In this document: positions 46,092 through 56,171 of the stretch, in pieces | How the letters are laid out: each line of letters opens with the position of its first letter | Numbering within the stretch: the stretch's first letter is position 1 | Source: Bacteroidota bacterium | GTDB lineage: Bacteria; Bacteroidota; Bacteroidia; 2-12-FULL-35-15 | NCBI GenBank assembly: GCA_947504725.1 | Contig: CANNHN010000004.1 | Span: 218,239-282,238 of the forward strand | Direction: 5' to 3' | Length of the DNA: 64,000 nucleotides | Notes under the pieces: generated by a model | What the model was told of the DNA's origin: nothing | The model's database searches: none | The model's input: only the letters and a program-made list of their open reading frames with translations | Position numbers and translations under genes: made by a program

Positions 46092-46607
46092 ATGAAACGT
46101 CCTCTTCCCATCGAGTATCCATCGTTCTATAAGAGTTATGTGGATTATGTAAAAACCGATAACATTATTAAAGAGTTAAGAGATCAGGTTATCGATATTC
46201 AAGCAATCATTTCTGAAATTCCTGAGGAGAAAGAAGATTTTGCATATGCTCCAGGTAAATGGACCATCAAGGAAATCATCGGACATATTATTGATACCGA
46301 AAGAGTCTTGGGTTACCGTGCAATGCGGTTTGCGAGAAAAGACAAAACACCATTGCCCGGCTATGATGAAAATCATTATGTAGCCAATGCGAATTTTAAC
46401 AAACAAACGCTTTATAGTTTAGGTCATGAATTCGCAATTGTACGAGAAGCTAATTTGGCTTTATTTAAAACCTGGGATGAAGAAGCATTAAGTCAAGTAG
46501 GCGTTGCTAATGGCTTGGATGTAACGGTACGTTCATTATTGTTTATGATTGCTGGACATGCTACGCATCATATGGGTGTGATCAAAGAAAAATATTTAAA
46601 CGACTGA
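46092..46607 (+). CDS. DinB family protein
   Basis: The 171-residue four-helix protein matches the DinB superfamily. Metal-ligand histidines are in helix 2 (IKEIIGHIIDTERVLGYRA) and the C-terminal helix (IAGHATHHMGVIKE), with a third possible ligand in HEFA. Members act as thiol-dependent transferases or are uncharacterised. It lies 37 nt after the M3 peptidase and is probably cotranscribed. The terminator at 46647-46700 closes the unit. Confidence 0.9.
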   Translation: MKRPLPIEYPSFYKSYVDYVKTDNIIKELRDQVIDIQAIISEIPEEKEDFAYAPGKWTIKEIIGHIIDTERVLGYRAMRFARKDKTPLPGYDENHYVANANFNKQTLYSLGHEFAIVREANLALFKTWDEEALSQVGVANGLDVTVRSLLFMIAGHATHHMGVIKEKYLND

Positions 46608-46646
46608 CCCAAACATTTTACCGCAGAGGTTACAGAAAAATACGCT

Positions 46647-46704
46647 GAGAGCCGCAGAGAAATTTTCAAATAATCTCTGCGGCTCTCCTTTTTTCTCTTT
46701 TTTT
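46647..46704. terminator. Strong hairpin terminator between convergent genes
   Basis: GAGAGCCGCAGAGA (46647-46660) and TCTCTGCGGCTCTC (46674-46687) form a perfect 14-bp stem, followed by CTTTTTTCTCTTTTTTT on the plus strand. Confidence 0.9.
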
Positions 46705-46719
46705 CTAAGAGGTAAACTC

Positions 46720-48636
46720 TTACTGCTTCACCAATTTCTTATTTGCCACTTTGTTTTTAGAACGTACTTCCACGACATAAATTCCGTTTGCAAAATTTTC
46801 TGTGTTTATTTTTATGCTTTCTGAAAAAGTAGTGGTTACTATTTTTTCTCCTAAAACATTGTAAATAGTTAAATCGACATTTTCTTTTTCCAAACTTTCA
46901 ATTATCACATAATTATTTATCGGATTCGGATAAATGTTAATGTTGTTTGTTTCTAATTCATCAATTCCACTTACATATCCCACCAGTGGCAGAGAAATGT
47001 AAGAGGTGTTTAAATTGTTGGTGTAAATGGTGTTGTTTGCAACAACCGGACTCACAAGCGAATCCAAGCTTCCGCCAGGATACATAGCTCCTCCAGTATT
47101 TGCATTTCTGTTGAATCTTGGATAGTTGGAAGAAGTTACATCCACTCTGATTTTATGTCCAACTAAAAATGTATTGCAGGTATTTGGTAAATTTATCACA
47201 CAATCATAAATTGTTCCTGGCACCATCACAGAAGTATCCGCAGCCGTTAATCCATCTCTGAATCGCATACGCAAAGCACCATCGTTAATAATCATCGAAC
47301 GACCATCAGGATAAACATCTGTTAAACGAATATCAAAATCGGTATCCAAGCGATTGGATGCTACTTTCATGTGAACTTCTGCACTTCCTTTTAATACTGC
47401 ATTTTGTGTGAGTGCTGCAGTTGTGAATTTTAAAATGTCTCCTCTTGTTTCAACTGTATCACTTTGGTCAAAGGGACCTTGATCTAAATCTTGACGAAGT
47501 GTTGGTCCGCCAAATGTTGGCGAAGGATCATTCGGGTCGTAATTGTAAGTTAGCAAATCGCTAGCATTTGAAGGAAGTGTATTGTCTAGCGATTCATCTT
47601 GATGAAAATAAAAATTGGTTGTTGTTGTTCCAGTTATTGGCCAAGTAGAGCTTGTATTCCAAGTGTTTTCGCCCATTTGATAATATTGCACAAATGGAGT
47701 AGCATTCCATCCGTTAGAAATACTACGCATATGATAATCGAAAAACATCATTGCTAATGAATCGTTCCAGCTGCCAGCATTGTTGTAAAATAATTCTCCT
47801 TGTGCTGGACTTCCAACATATGCGGTGCCGTTTCCGCCATGAGCCCAAGGTCCCATCAACAAGCGATGCTGTGCATTTACTGATGCAGGCGAAGAAGTTC
47901 TTATCGCATTAAAAAATGGAAGCATTACTTCAATGTTGTGATCGTACCAACCGCCAATCATAAAGCATGGGACTTGGATACTTGAAGGATAAAAATTTGT
48001 ATTTTCTACAAAGGTCCATGTAGGGCTATAAACAGGAAAAGGCATAATACCAGCAGAAATTCCAAATCCTAAACCATCCAATTGTTCTAAATATTCAGTA
48101 CGTAAAACGCCATTTGGAAAATATTCATCATAATCAAATTGCGGCCCAGCAACCAAAGGACAAATGCAAGTTAATGCCGCAGGATTTTCTTTTGCAGTTT
48201 GAAATTGAACTTTTCCTAATGCAGATGGTCCCCAAGTTCCTACTTTTCCATTGCTCCAAGGCTGTGCTGCAATCCAATCGACTGTGCTTTTTCCATCTAT
48301 TCCACGTGAAGGGGGTGAAGCTGTCATTGCAGACGTAGATCCATAAAATCCTCTCCAATCTGTAATTACAAAAATGTAGTTGGATGAATCCACATCCATT
48401 CCAATTCCCAAAGGCAATCCAATTAATCTATAATATAAACGGTTGTATGGTGTTTGAATTAAAATTACTGGTCCGCTTGTCATTCCAACTGGGATGTATA
48501 TATCAGCTAGTAATTTTTTTCCATCACTCATTGTTACTGAGTCGACAATTGGAGTTAAAATTGCGGAGCTATTTTTTGTAAAAAGCATGGCAATTGTAAA
48601 AAAGCAAACAATTTTTAGTAGAGTAGTTTTTTGCAT
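46720..48636 (-). CDS. CocE/NonD family hydrolase with T9SS sorting domain
   Basis: The 638-residue protein has a signal peptide (residues 1-25). The S15/CocE alpha-beta hydrolase contains IQTPYNRLYY, ITDWRGFYGS and nucleophile Ser138 in GTWGPSALGK. The cap and jelly-roll C-domain (VHMKVASNRLDTDFDIRLTDVYPDG) is complete. A T9SS type A domain occupies about 566-638 (INIYPNPINNY). The family includes X-Pro dipeptidyl peptidases and alpha-amino-acid ester hydrolases; substrate cannot be assigned. It is exported to the surface. Confidence 0.93.
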   Translation of the reverse strand: MQKTTLLKIVCFFTIAMLFTKNSSAILTPIVDSVTMSDGKKLLADIYIPVGMTSGPVILIQTPYNRLYYRLIGLPLGIGMDVDSSNYIFVITDWRGFYGSTSAMTASPPSRGIDGKSTVDWIAAQPWSNGKVGTWGPSALGKVQFQTAKENPAALTCICPLVAGPQFDYDEYFPNGVLRTEYLEQLDGLGFGISAGIMPFPVYSPTWTFVENTNFYPSSIQVPCFMIGGWYDHNIEVMLPFFNAIRTSSPASVNAQHRLLMGPWAHGGNGTAYVGSPAQGELFYNNAGSWNDSLAMMFFDYHMRSISNGWNATPFVQYYQMGENTWNTSSTWPITGTTTTNFYFHQDESLDNTLPSNASDLLTYNYDPNDPSPTFGGPTLRQDLDQGPFDQSDTVETRGDILKFTTAALTQNAVLKGSAEVHMKVASNRLDTDFDIRLTDVYPDGRSMIINDGALRMRFRDGLTAADTSVMVPGTIYDCVINLPNTCNTFLVGHKIRVDVTSSNYPRFNRNANTGGAMYPGGSLDSLVSPVVANNTIYTNNLNTSYISLPLVGYVSGIDELETNNINIYPNPINNYVIIESLEKENVDLTIYNVLGEKIVTTTFSESIKINTENFANGIYVVEVRSKNKVANKKLVKQ

Positions 48637-48723
48637 GAGAGGAGTAATTCGTTATATAAATATCGGTAATTGGACGAAGTAAAATGCAAGAAGTTTAATC
48701 AGTATTATTAACCTTTTCGGCTA

Positions 48724-49740
48724 CTAAATAATATTCACTTCTCTTTCCAGTTCAATACCAAATCTTTCCTTTACAGATTCTAAAACTTTGGTTGACAAAT
48801 CAAAGATTTCATTGCCTTTTGCATTTCCGTAATTTACCAACACCAATGCTTGTAATTTGTGCACTCCAGCTTCACCAATGGTTTTACCCTTCCAGCCACT
48901 TTGTTCGATGAGCCAGCCGGCTGCTAGTTTTACATTTCCGTTTTCTAATTCATAGCCCACAATGTTGGGATATTTTATTTTTAGAAATTCGTATTTACCT
49001 CTAACGACTTCTGGGTTTTTGAAAAAACTTCCTGCATTACCAATTTCGGCAGGATTTGGTAATTTGCTGTTACGAATGTTACAAACCGCTTGACTAATGG
49101 CTTTGATTGTTTTTGTAATGACGCCCATTGCAGCCAATTCTGTTTCAATGGCTCCGTAACTGGTATTAAATTTAGGATTTTTCAAAAGTTTGAACGTAAC
49201 AGATGTAATGATGTATTGATTTTTTAATTCGCGTTTAAAAACACTTTCTCTATAACCAAATTTACATTCTGTTTTGGAAAAAGTGCGAATAGTTTTGTCT
49301 GCTAAATTAAAAGCTTCCAATTCATAAAACACATCTTTGATTTCTACTCCGTATGCGCCTATGTTTTGCATCGGACTTGCACCAACGTTTCCAGGGATGA
49401 GCGATAAATTCTCTAATCCTGCATAATTGTGTTTGATGCAATGCATCACAAACTCATGCCATACTTCTCCTGCAGAAGATTTTACATAATAAAAATCTGC
49501 ATCCTGTTTTACTAATTCTATTCCTTTGAGATTGTTTTTTAAAACGAGTCCGTCAAAATTTTGAGTAAACAACAAATTGCTTCCTCCACCTAAGATTATT
49601 TTTTTTGTATTTAAAAATTTGGGGTTGGATAAAATTTCCTGAATGTCTTCAATGCTGGAAAATTCGACAAAGTATTTTGCCGTAACATCAATACCAAAAG
49701 TGTTGAGTTTTTTTAATGATTGGTATTCTAGGATTTTCAT
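48724..49740 (-). CDS. murB: UDP-N-acetylenolpyruvoylglucosamine reductase
   Basis: FAD enzyme making UDP-N-acetylmuramate for peptidoglycan. I chose ATG 49740 rather than a TTG 6 nt upstream, giving 338 residues. FAD-binding motifs are IILGGGSNLLF and SLIPGNVGASPMQNIGAYG. The type I enzyme's substrate loop is present as CKFGYRESVFK, and the catalytic Ser is in NAGSFFKNP. The C-terminal Glu region LVLVNYGNAKGNEIF is present. It stands alone on the minus strand. Confidence 0.97.
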   Translation of the reverse strand: MKILEYQSLKKLNTFGIDVTAKYFVEFSSIEDIQEILSNPKFLNTKKIILGGGSNLLFTQNFDGLVLKNNLKGIELVKQDADFYYVKSSAGEVWHEFVMHCIKHNYAGLENLSLIPGNVGASPMQNIGAYGVEIKDVFYELEAFNLADKTIRTFSKTECKFGYRESVFKRELKNQYIITSVTFKLLKNPKFNTSYGAIETELAAMGVITKTIKAISQAVCNIRNSKLPNPAEIGNAGSFFKNPEVVRGKYEFLKIKYPNIVGYELENGNVKLAAGWLIEQSGWKGKTIGEAGVHKLQALVLVNYGNAKGNEIFDLSTKVLESVKERFGIELEREVNII

Positions 49741-49773
49741 AGCCAAATTTAATAATTATATGGTAATGTTTAC

Positions 49774-49800
49774 CACAGATTACACAGATTCTCACAGATA
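49774..49800. repeat. Short direct repeats of a CACAGAT motif
   Basis: CACAGATTACACAGATTCTCACAGAT contains three CACAGAT units in the 221-bp gap between murB and the glycosyltransferase pair. Similar CCGCAGAG and ACAGAA phrases occur near 46620. They may be fragments of one dispersed family. Confidence 0.4.
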
Positions 49801-49829
49801 TTCTTGTTGCGTTTTTTGAACACTGAAGG

Positions 49830-49906
49830 CTTCGACTCCGCTCAGCCTGACGATTGGAACATTGAACTTTGCTCTGTTTAGGACGTCACACTGAGCGGAG
49901 TCGAAG
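49830..49906. repeat. Palindromic repeat with 16-bp arms (copy 2)
   Basis: CTTCGACTCCGCTCAG (49830-49845) and its exact reverse complement (49891-49906) flank a 45-nt spacer. The same arms occur at 24626-24669 with a 12-nt core. Confidence 0.8.
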
Positions 49907-49961
49907 TGTTTTCTATTAGAAGCTAAAAGCTCAGTTCAGCCAAAATTTCTATCTTAGCCCA

Positions 49962-51083
49962 GTGAAAAAAGCCATTGTTTCCGTCATAAACGATTTAAGC
50001 ACCGATCAGCGCGTTCACAAAGTATGCACTACTTTGGAAAAGCTTGGTTTTGATGTTACGTTGGTAGGGCGGAAGCAAAGAGCAAGTTTACCATTGGCCG
50101 AGAGAACCTATCAGACCAAACGAATGTTTCTCTTGTTCGAAAAAGGGCCTCTTTTTTATGCTGAATACCAAATTCGTCTCTACTTATATTTACTGTTTCA
50201 CAAAGCCGATGTTTTGGTAGCAAACGATTTGGATACGCTTTGGCCGAATTATAAGATTTCCAAATTAAAATCTGCAAACTTGGTTTATGATAGCCACGAG
50301 ATATTTTGCGAGGTTCCCGAATTGCAAAATAATCCCAAGAAAAAGAGCATCTGGAAAAACATCGAACGTAAAATATTTCCCCAATTGAAATATGTATTTA
50401 CCGTGAACGACTCCATAGCAAAAATTTATTCACAAGAATATAAAGTGGATGTAAAGGTGGTAAGAAATATTCCATTGCTTTCCAGTCAAACTACTGTTGA
50501 AAATAGTACAAAGGAACAATTGCGAATTCCTTCCGATAAAAAAATAATTGTGTTGCAAGGGGCGGGAATCAATATCCACAGAGGGGCAGAAGAAGCAGTA
50601 GAGGCAATGCAATATGTTGATGATGCTTTGCTGTTGATTATTGGAAGTGGAGATGTGATAGAAGTGTTAAAACAAATGGTTGTTGATTTGAAGTTGGATA
50701 GTAAAGTAAAATTTATTGGAAAAGTTCCGTTTCAAAAATTGGTGCAATACACCCGTTGTGCGGATTTGGGTTTGACGTTGGACAAAGACACGAACATCAA
50801 TTATAAATATAGTTTGCCAAATAAGCTCTTTGATTACATTCATGCAGGTGTTCCGGTATTGTCTTCAGGTTTGATTGAAATCAAAAAAATAATTGATGAA
50901 TACGCAATTGGCGATTGTATTTCTTCGCACGACCCCAAGCATATAGCTGAAAAAATGAATGCGATTTTGAAGGATGAAAATAAACTCCAGTTGTGGAAAA
51001 AAAACACTAAAATTGCATCCGAAAAATTGAATTGGGAAATAGAGGAGAAGGAATTAATTAAAGTATACTCTGAGTTTTTATAG
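49962..51083 (+). CDS. Glycosyltransferase (GT-B fold, family 4-like)
   Basis: The 373-residue protein starts at a GTG (49962), giving MKKAIVSVINDLSTDQRVHK, a common opening of this type; no in-frame ATG precedes it. The GT-B C-domain motifs are present: VLQGAGINIHRGAEEAVEAM, LLIIGSGDV and the donor-site GLTLDKDTNINYKYSLPNKLFDYIHAGVPVL. It probably transfers a sugar in surface glycan assembly; donor unknown. Its stop TAG shares a base with the GTG start of the next glycosyltransferase, so the two are coupled. Confidence 0.9.
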   Translation: MKKAIVSVINDLSTDQRVHKVCTTLEKLGFDVTLVGRKQRASLPLAERTYQTKRMFLLFEKGPLFYAEYQIRLYLYLLFHKADVLVANDLDTLWPNYKISKLKSANLVYDSHEIFCEVPELQNNPKKKSIWKNIERKIFPQLKYVFTVNDSIAKIYSQEYKVDVKVVRNIPLLSSQTTVENSTKEQLRIPSDKKIIVLQGAGINIHRGAEEAVEAMQYVDDALLLIIGSGDVIEVLKQMVVDLKLDSKVKFIGKVPFQKLVQYTRCADLGLTLDKDTNINYKYSLPNKLFDYIHAGVPVLSSGLIEIKKIIDEYAIGDCISSHDPKHIAEKMNAILKDENKLQLWKKNTKIASEKLNWEIEEKELIKVYSEFL

Positions 51084-52195
51084 TGGAAAAGCATTTGCAT
51101 ATTATTTCTTTTGATGTTCCTTATCCAGCCAATTATGGCGGGGTGATTGATGTTTTTTATAAAATAAAAGCATTGCATGCTGAAGGAATAAAAATTCATT
51201 TACATTGTTTTGAATACGGCAGAGCAGAAGCTTTAAGTTTAGAAAGCATTTGCGAGAAAGTATATTACTATAAACGGAACATGAGCAAATCTTTGCTCTT
51301 TAGTCCGCTGCCTTTTGTTGTGGTTACTCGTTCCTCTGAAAAGCTTATGGAGAATTTGTTGCGCGACACCTTTCCGATTTTGTTTGAAGGTTTACATTCC
51401 TGTTTTCATTTGAATGATAACCGTTTGGTGGGACGTATTAAAATTGTGAGAACACATAACATTGAACACGAGTATTATAAAAACCTTCAGAAAGTAGAAA
51501 AGTCTGTTTTTAAAAAAGTTTATTTTGGAATGGAAGGTAAGAAGCTGGAGCGATTTGAGCGCGTTTTAAAAAAGGCAGACTATGTTGCTGCTATTTCTCA
51601 AGCAGATGCTACGGAGCTTTCTACACGCTACCAAAATGTACATCACATCACCGCATTTCATCCGAATGCAGAGGTAAAGATAAAAGATGGAAAAGGTAAT
51701 TTTTGTTTGTATCACGGAAATTTGGAAGTAGGTGAAAACAATGAAGCTGCTTTGTATTTGGTGAATCAAGTCTTTTCAAAAATTAAAACGCCTTTAATTA
51801 TTGCAGGTAGAAAGCCATCTAAAGAATTAATTTCTGCTGTATCCAATCATTCCCACATCAGTATCAAAGCAAACATTAATACACAAGATATTGATGAACT
51901 AATTAAAACTGCACAAATTAATGTATTGCCAACATTTCAAGCAACAGGAATAAAATTAAAATTGTTGGTTGCTTTGTTCACGGGCCGCCATTGTGTGGTG
52001 AACTCTCCCATGGTTGCTAACACAGGATTGGAAAAATTGTGTTCCATTCAGGATTCTCCGGAAGCCATTACAAAAGAAATTACCCGTTTGTTTGAATTGC
52101 CCTTTGATATGCATGAAACACAAAAAAGAGAAATCGTGCTAATCGAAAATTTTTCGAATGCGAAAAATGTGAAAAAGTTAGTGGAGTTAATTTAA
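51083..52195 (+). CDS. Glycosyltransferase (GT-B fold), second of a pair
   Basis: The 370-residue protein starts at a GTG overlapping the preceding stop by one base. It has the N-domain PYPANYGGVIDVFYKIKALH with a glycine-rich loop. RTHNIEHEYYKNL and a donor-site region (LYHGNLEVGENNEAALYLV, INVLPTFQATGIKLKLLVAL) match GT4-like enzymes. Sugar specificity is unknown. Its 3' end overlaps the convergent ftsE gene by 9 nt. Both glycosyltransferases use GTG starts, unusual in this window. Confidence 0.87.
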   Translation: MEKHLHIISFDVPYPANYGGVIDVFYKIKALHAEGIKIHLHCFEYGRAEALSLESICEKVYYYKRNMSKSLLFSPLPFVVVTRSSEKLMENLLRDTFPILFEGLHSCFHLNDNRLVGRIKIVRTHNIEHEYYKNLQKVEKSVFKKVYFGMEGKKLERFERVLKKADYVAAISQADATELSTRYQNVHHITAFHPNAEVKIKDGKGNFCLYHGNLEVGENNEAALYLVNQVFSKIKTPLIIAGRKPSKELISAVSNHSHISIKANINTQDIDELIKTAQINVLPTFQATGIKLKLLVALFTGRHCVVNSPMVANTGLEKLCSIQDSPEAITKEITRLFELPFDMHETQKREIVLIENFSNAKNVKKLVELI

Positions 52196-52867
52196 TTTCG
52201 AATCAATCACCTTCCCCATTTCACATTTAATTGTTCTGGAAGGAAATTTATCAAACATCATGATATCGTGAGTTGCAATTAGCACGGCTCTTCCGTTTTT
52301 GCTAATCTCTACCAATAAATTCATAATGCCTTCAGATGTTTCAGGGTCAAGGTTACCGGTAGGTTCATCCGCAAGTATAAGTTCGGGGTCGTTTAGTAAG
52401 GCTCTTGCAATGGAAATACGTTGTTGTTCGCCACCAGAAAGTTCGTGGGGCATTTTGAAGCCTTTTGTGTTTAAGTTTACTTTTTCTAAAACCTCCTGAA
52501 TGCGTTTCTGCATGGCTAGTTTATCTTTCCAGCCTGTTGCTTTCAATACAAACATTAAATTATCGTTTACGCTTCTGTCTGTTAACAATTGGAAATCTTG
52601 GAAAACAATGCCTAGTTTTCTTCTTAAAAATGGAATTTCTTTTCGTTTAATGGTTTTTAAATCAAATCCAGCAACGTTGCCGCTTCCTTCAGTTAAATCT
52701 AAGTCGGCATACAAGGTTTTGAGTAAGCTGCTCTTTCCGCTACCCGTTTTTCCAATTAGGTAAACGAATTCGCCCTTATCAATGTTGATGTTTACATTGG
52801 CAAGCACCAGATTGTACTTCTGAAAAATAGAAACGTTGTTTAAGCTGATAATCGTGTCGAGCGCCAT
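52187..52867 (-). CDS. ftsE: Cell-division ATP-binding protein FtsE-like ABC ATPase
   Basis: A 226-residue ABC ATPase. Walker A is GKTGSGKSS, the Q-loop region is LGIVFQDFQLLTDRSV, the signature is LSGGEQQRISIARAL, Walker B with D-loop is LILADEPTGNLD, and the switch His is in ATHD. The FtsE/LolD branch is indicated by FQDFQLL. FtsE with FtsX couples ATP hydrolysis to peptidoglycan hydrolase control at the septum. No ftsX is adjacent, so assignment to FtsE rather than another exporter ATPase rests on sequence. Confidence 0.88.
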   Translation of the reverse strand: MALDTIISLNNVSIFQKYNLVLANVNINIDKGEFVYLIGKTGSGKSSLLKTLYADLDLTEGSGNVAGFDLKTIKRKEIPFLRRKLGIVFQDFQLLTDRSVNDNLMFVLKATGWKDKLAMQKRIQEVLEKVNLNTKGFKMPHELSGGEQQRISIARALLNDPELILADEPTGNLDPETSEGIMNLLVEISKNGRAVLIATHDIMMFDKFPSRTIKCEMGKVIDSKLN

Positions 52868-53030
52868 TGTCTTCGGTAATTGATTCCCGAAAATTACTCA
52901 TAAGCAGAGTGAACAAGTGTCATTAGTTTGCAATACTTTCAACATTAGTGCGTTAATAACTTCCAACCACCTTAAAACTTCATGGGGCTATCCTTACTAA
53001 TTTTACATTCATTATCTATTAAGCTATTAA

Positions 53031-56000
53031 ATGAAGAATTTGAAAGGGATTGCACTTTTAGTTGGGTTATTATTTTCGGTATCCGTTTTTTCACAAAAAA
53101 CGGTTCATGTTCTTCATGAGGATACAGAATTTAAAACGGCCATTGAACTTTTCCAGAAAGAGAAGTATGGTGCTGCGCAAAAAGGTTTTGTAAAAGTTAT
53201 AGAAACAAACAAAGATGCACATTCACTCATCCGCATTGACGCGGAATATTACAATGCCATTTGTGCTATCGAACTGTTTAATAAAGATGGCGAGTTGTAC
53301 CTCAAACAATTTATTGAAGATCATCCAGAAAGTCCGAAAGCAAAAACCGCTTATTTTTATTTAGGAAAATATAATTTTCGTAAAAAGAAATACAGAGATG
53401 CTATTCAGTGGTTTGAGAAAGTGGATATCTACGACTTAACAACAGAAGAGCTTGCAGAGTTTTATTTCAAACGCGGCTATAGTTTTTTTGAATCCAAGAA
53501 ACTAACGGAAGCAAAAAAAGATTTCTATGAAATAAAAGATGTCGACAATAAATATGCAGCAGCAGCAAAATATTATTACGCTCATATTTTGTATGGCGAA
53601 AAAAATTACGAAAGTGCTTTAGTTGATTTCGAAAAATTACAAACGAACGAAACATTCGGTTCCGTAGTTCCTTATTACATCACTCAAATTTATTTCTTGC
53701 AAGGTAAATATGAAACAGTGATTACCTACGCTCCAGCTCTCTTGGATTCAGCAGTTACAAAGCGTGCTCCGGAGATTGCTAAGATTTTAGGAGAATCGTA
53801 TTACCGCACCAATAAATACAAACAAGCCATTCCTTATTTAAAGCGATACGAAAAAGCAAACGGATCTTTAACACGCAAGGATAATTACCAATTAGGTTAT
53901 TCTCATCATCAAATGAAAGAGTATGAAGATGCGATCAACTACTTTATAAAAATTGGAAATATAGAGGATTCGTTAGCACAAAGTGCGTATTATCATATAG
54001 CAGATTGTTATATCAAAACCGACAGCAAGCAAAATGCCTTGAATGCTTTTGGATTAGCATCTAAATTGGATTTCGATAAAGGCGTTCAGGAAGATGCGCT
54101 TTTTAATTATGCGAAGTTGGCTTATGAGTTGGCATTTAATCCCTACAACGAAGCGATCAAAGCTTTTCAGAAATACATCAAACTTTTCCCTAATGCCGCA
54201 CATCTTGATGAGGCTTATGCTTATTTAGCAAATGTTTTTATAACAACTAAGAGTTATAAGGAAGCATTGGAAGCGATAGAAAGTATAAAAGTGTTGACAC
54301 CAGAATTAAAACAAGCACATCAAAAAGTAGCTTATTACCGCGGTGTTGATTTGTTTAACAACATGCAATATGCCGAAGCTATAAAGTTGTTTGATAAATC
54401 AAATACTTATTTGTTCGACAAAGCCATCCGTGCAAACGCTATTTATTGGAAAGCAGAATCGTATTACCGATTGAACAAATATCCCGAAGCAATTGAATAT
54501 TATGTTGATTATACATCGGAGCCAGGCGCAATTGGCAAAATGGAATTGAGTGATGCCAATTACAATATTGGTTATTCGTACTATAAACTAAAAGATTATA
54601 CAAATAGTAATTTGTGGTTTCGCAAGTTTGTAACGTTTAAGCCACAGGCGAATGCAAAAAAAATAAACGATGCATACAATCGTATTGGTGATGGTTACTT
54701 TATGCAACGTGATTTTGCTAATGCTGTTGATTATTACGATCAATCATATAAAATGAAAACGATGGATGCCGATTATGCTCTTTTTCAAAAAGCATTGGCT
54801 TATGGTGTTCAGAAAAAGTATTCAGCAAAGATTGCTGATATGAATACGTTTGTTTCTACTTATACAAAATCACCTTACATTCAAAAGGCAAAATTTGAGT
54901 TGGCTTTGACTTATGATAAGGACAATCAGCAAGATATGGCATTGAGCAAGTTCATTGCTTTTGTGCAAGAATATCCAAACAGTGCTTATATCAATGTTAG
55001 TTTAAGTAAAATTGGTTTGATTTATTATGCAAAGAAAGAAGATGATAAAGCATTGTCTTATTTCGATAAATTAATTAAACGTGATAGAAAATCAGCTGAA
55101 GCGAATGAAGCCATCAATACTGTTAAGGCTATTTACACTTCTAAAAGCGACCCAGATGGCTTGGATAAATATTTGGCTTCGGTTGGAGCAACTATTCCGC
55201 AAGGAGAATTGGATTCGTTAACCTACAATAACGGTAGAAATCATTACATGGAACAAGATTGTAAAAGTGTGGTTAGTGATTTTGAAAAGTATATTTCTAA
55301 ATTTCCTGATGGAATATTTATTACTCAAGCGAATTATTATAAGGCGGAATGTGAGTTTAAATTAGGGAATACAGATGCTGCATTTAAATGTTATTCATTT
55401 GTTATAAGCAAGCCTAAATCAGAATTTACGGAGCAGTCGCTATACAAAGCATCCGACATTGCATTTAAGAAATTGGATTACACAAAAGCGATTGAATATT
55501 ACAAGATGTTGGAATTGCAAGCAGAGAATGCGAAAAGCAATAATGTAGCTTTAATTGGATTGATGCGTTCGTTTTATAATACAAAGTCTTCAGATGACAT
55601 TATTTCGTACTCTAATAAAGTATTAAAAATTGAAAATGTAAATGAGCAGTTGAGTAGTGAAGCGCATTTTTATTTGGGACAAACATATTTAGGAATGCAG
55701 AAGTTGGAAGATGCTCAAGCAGAATTTCAGTCAGTTGTTAATAGTTCAAAAGCTGAAATCGGAGCGGAGTCGCAATATAACATTGCTAACATCTTTTATT
55801 TGAAAAGCGAATTTAAGCAATCAAAAAAAATGGTGTTTGATTTGATCAACGGTGATGGCGATCATCCTTATTGGGTTACTAAAGGAATGATTTTATTGGC
55901 AGATAATTATGTTTCGTTAGGAGATAATTTTCAGGCAAAAGGATATTTAAAAATAGTAATCGATGAATCAGATACACCAGAATTAATAAAATTGGCTCAG

Positions 56001-56171
56001 GAACGATTGGATAAAATTAATGCAGCCGAAGAAACTGCAAAACAAATGAAAATAGTGGAGGAGCCAATAAAAGTAGAGTTTGAAGGAAACACTCCAAATA
56101 ACAATAAATTATTTACCGAACCAACTAAAGAAGTTGTACCAGAAGTGAAGGAAGGAGAAAATCATGAATAA
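53031..56171 (+). CDS. Large exported TPR protein, unknown function
   Basis: The 1046-residue protein has a signal peptide (MKNLKGIALLVGLLFSVSVFS). Nearly all of the remainder is built of tetratricopeptide-like helix pairs, seen as repeated Y-Y-x-A/G and A-I/L-x-Y-F patterns (AYFYLGKYNFRKKKYRDAIQWF, YWKAESYYRLNKYPEAIEYY, YNIGYSYYKLKDYTNSNLWF). The end is a short charged tail with a Pro/Glu-rich stretch. It should be periplasmic and act as a binding scaffold. Its stop overlaps the next gene's ATG by 8 nt, tying it to an outer-membrane barrel. Confidence 0.9.
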   Translation: MKNLKGIALLVGLLFSVSVFSQKTVHVLHEDTEFKTAIELFQKEKYGAAQKGFVKVIETNKDAHSLIRIDAEYYNAICAIELFNKDGELYLKQFIEDHPESPKAKTAYFYLGKYNFRKKKYRDAIQWFEKVDIYDLTTEELAEFYFKRGYSFFESKKLTEAKKDFYEIKDVDNKYAAAAKYYYAHILYGEKNYESALVDFEKLQTNETFGSVVPYYITQIYFLQGKYETVITYAPALLDSAVTKRAPEIAKILGESYYRTNKYKQAIPYLKRYEKANGSLTRKDNYQLGYSHHQMKEYEDAINYFIKIGNIEDSLAQSAYYHIADCYIKTDSKQNALNAFGLASKLDFDKGVQEDALFNYAKLAYELAFNPYNEAIKAFQKYIKLFPNAAHLDEAYAYLANVFITTKSYKEALEAIESIKVLTPELKQAHQKVAYYRGVDLFNNMQYAEAIKLFDKSNTYLFDKAIRANAIYWKAESYYRLNKYPEAIEYYVDYTSEPGAIGKMELSDANYNIGYSYYKLKDYTNSNLWFRKFVTFKPQANAKKINDAYNRIGDGYFMQRDFANAVDYYDQSYKMKTMDADYALFQKALAYGVQKKYSAKIADMNTFVSTYTKSPYIQKAKFELALTYDKDNQQDMALSKFIAFVQEYPNSAYINVSLSKIGLIYYAKKEDDKALSYFDKLIKRDRKSAEANEAINTVKAIYTSKSDPDGLDKYLASVGATIPQGELDSLTYNNGRNHYMEQDCKSVVSDFEKYISKFPDGIFITQANYYKAECEFKLGNTDAAFKCYSFVISKPKSEFTEQSLYKASDIAFKKLDYTKAIEYYKMLELQAENAKSNNVALIGLMRSFYNTKSSDDIISYSNKVLKIENVNEQLSSEAHFYLGQTYLGMQKLEDAQAEFQSVVNSSKAEIGAESQYNIANIFYLKSEFKQSKKMVFDLINGDGDHPYWVTKGMILLADNYVSLGDNFQAKGYLKIVIDESDTPELIKLAQERLDKINAAEETAKQMKIVEEPIKVEFEGNTPNNNKLFTEPTKEVVPEVKEGENHE

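Noticed and set aside
49744..49751. TAAATTTG on the minus strand as the murB promoter
   Set aside because: It lies only 4 nt before the murB ATG, which would put the transcription start at or inside the gene. It is a chance match in AT-rich DNA.
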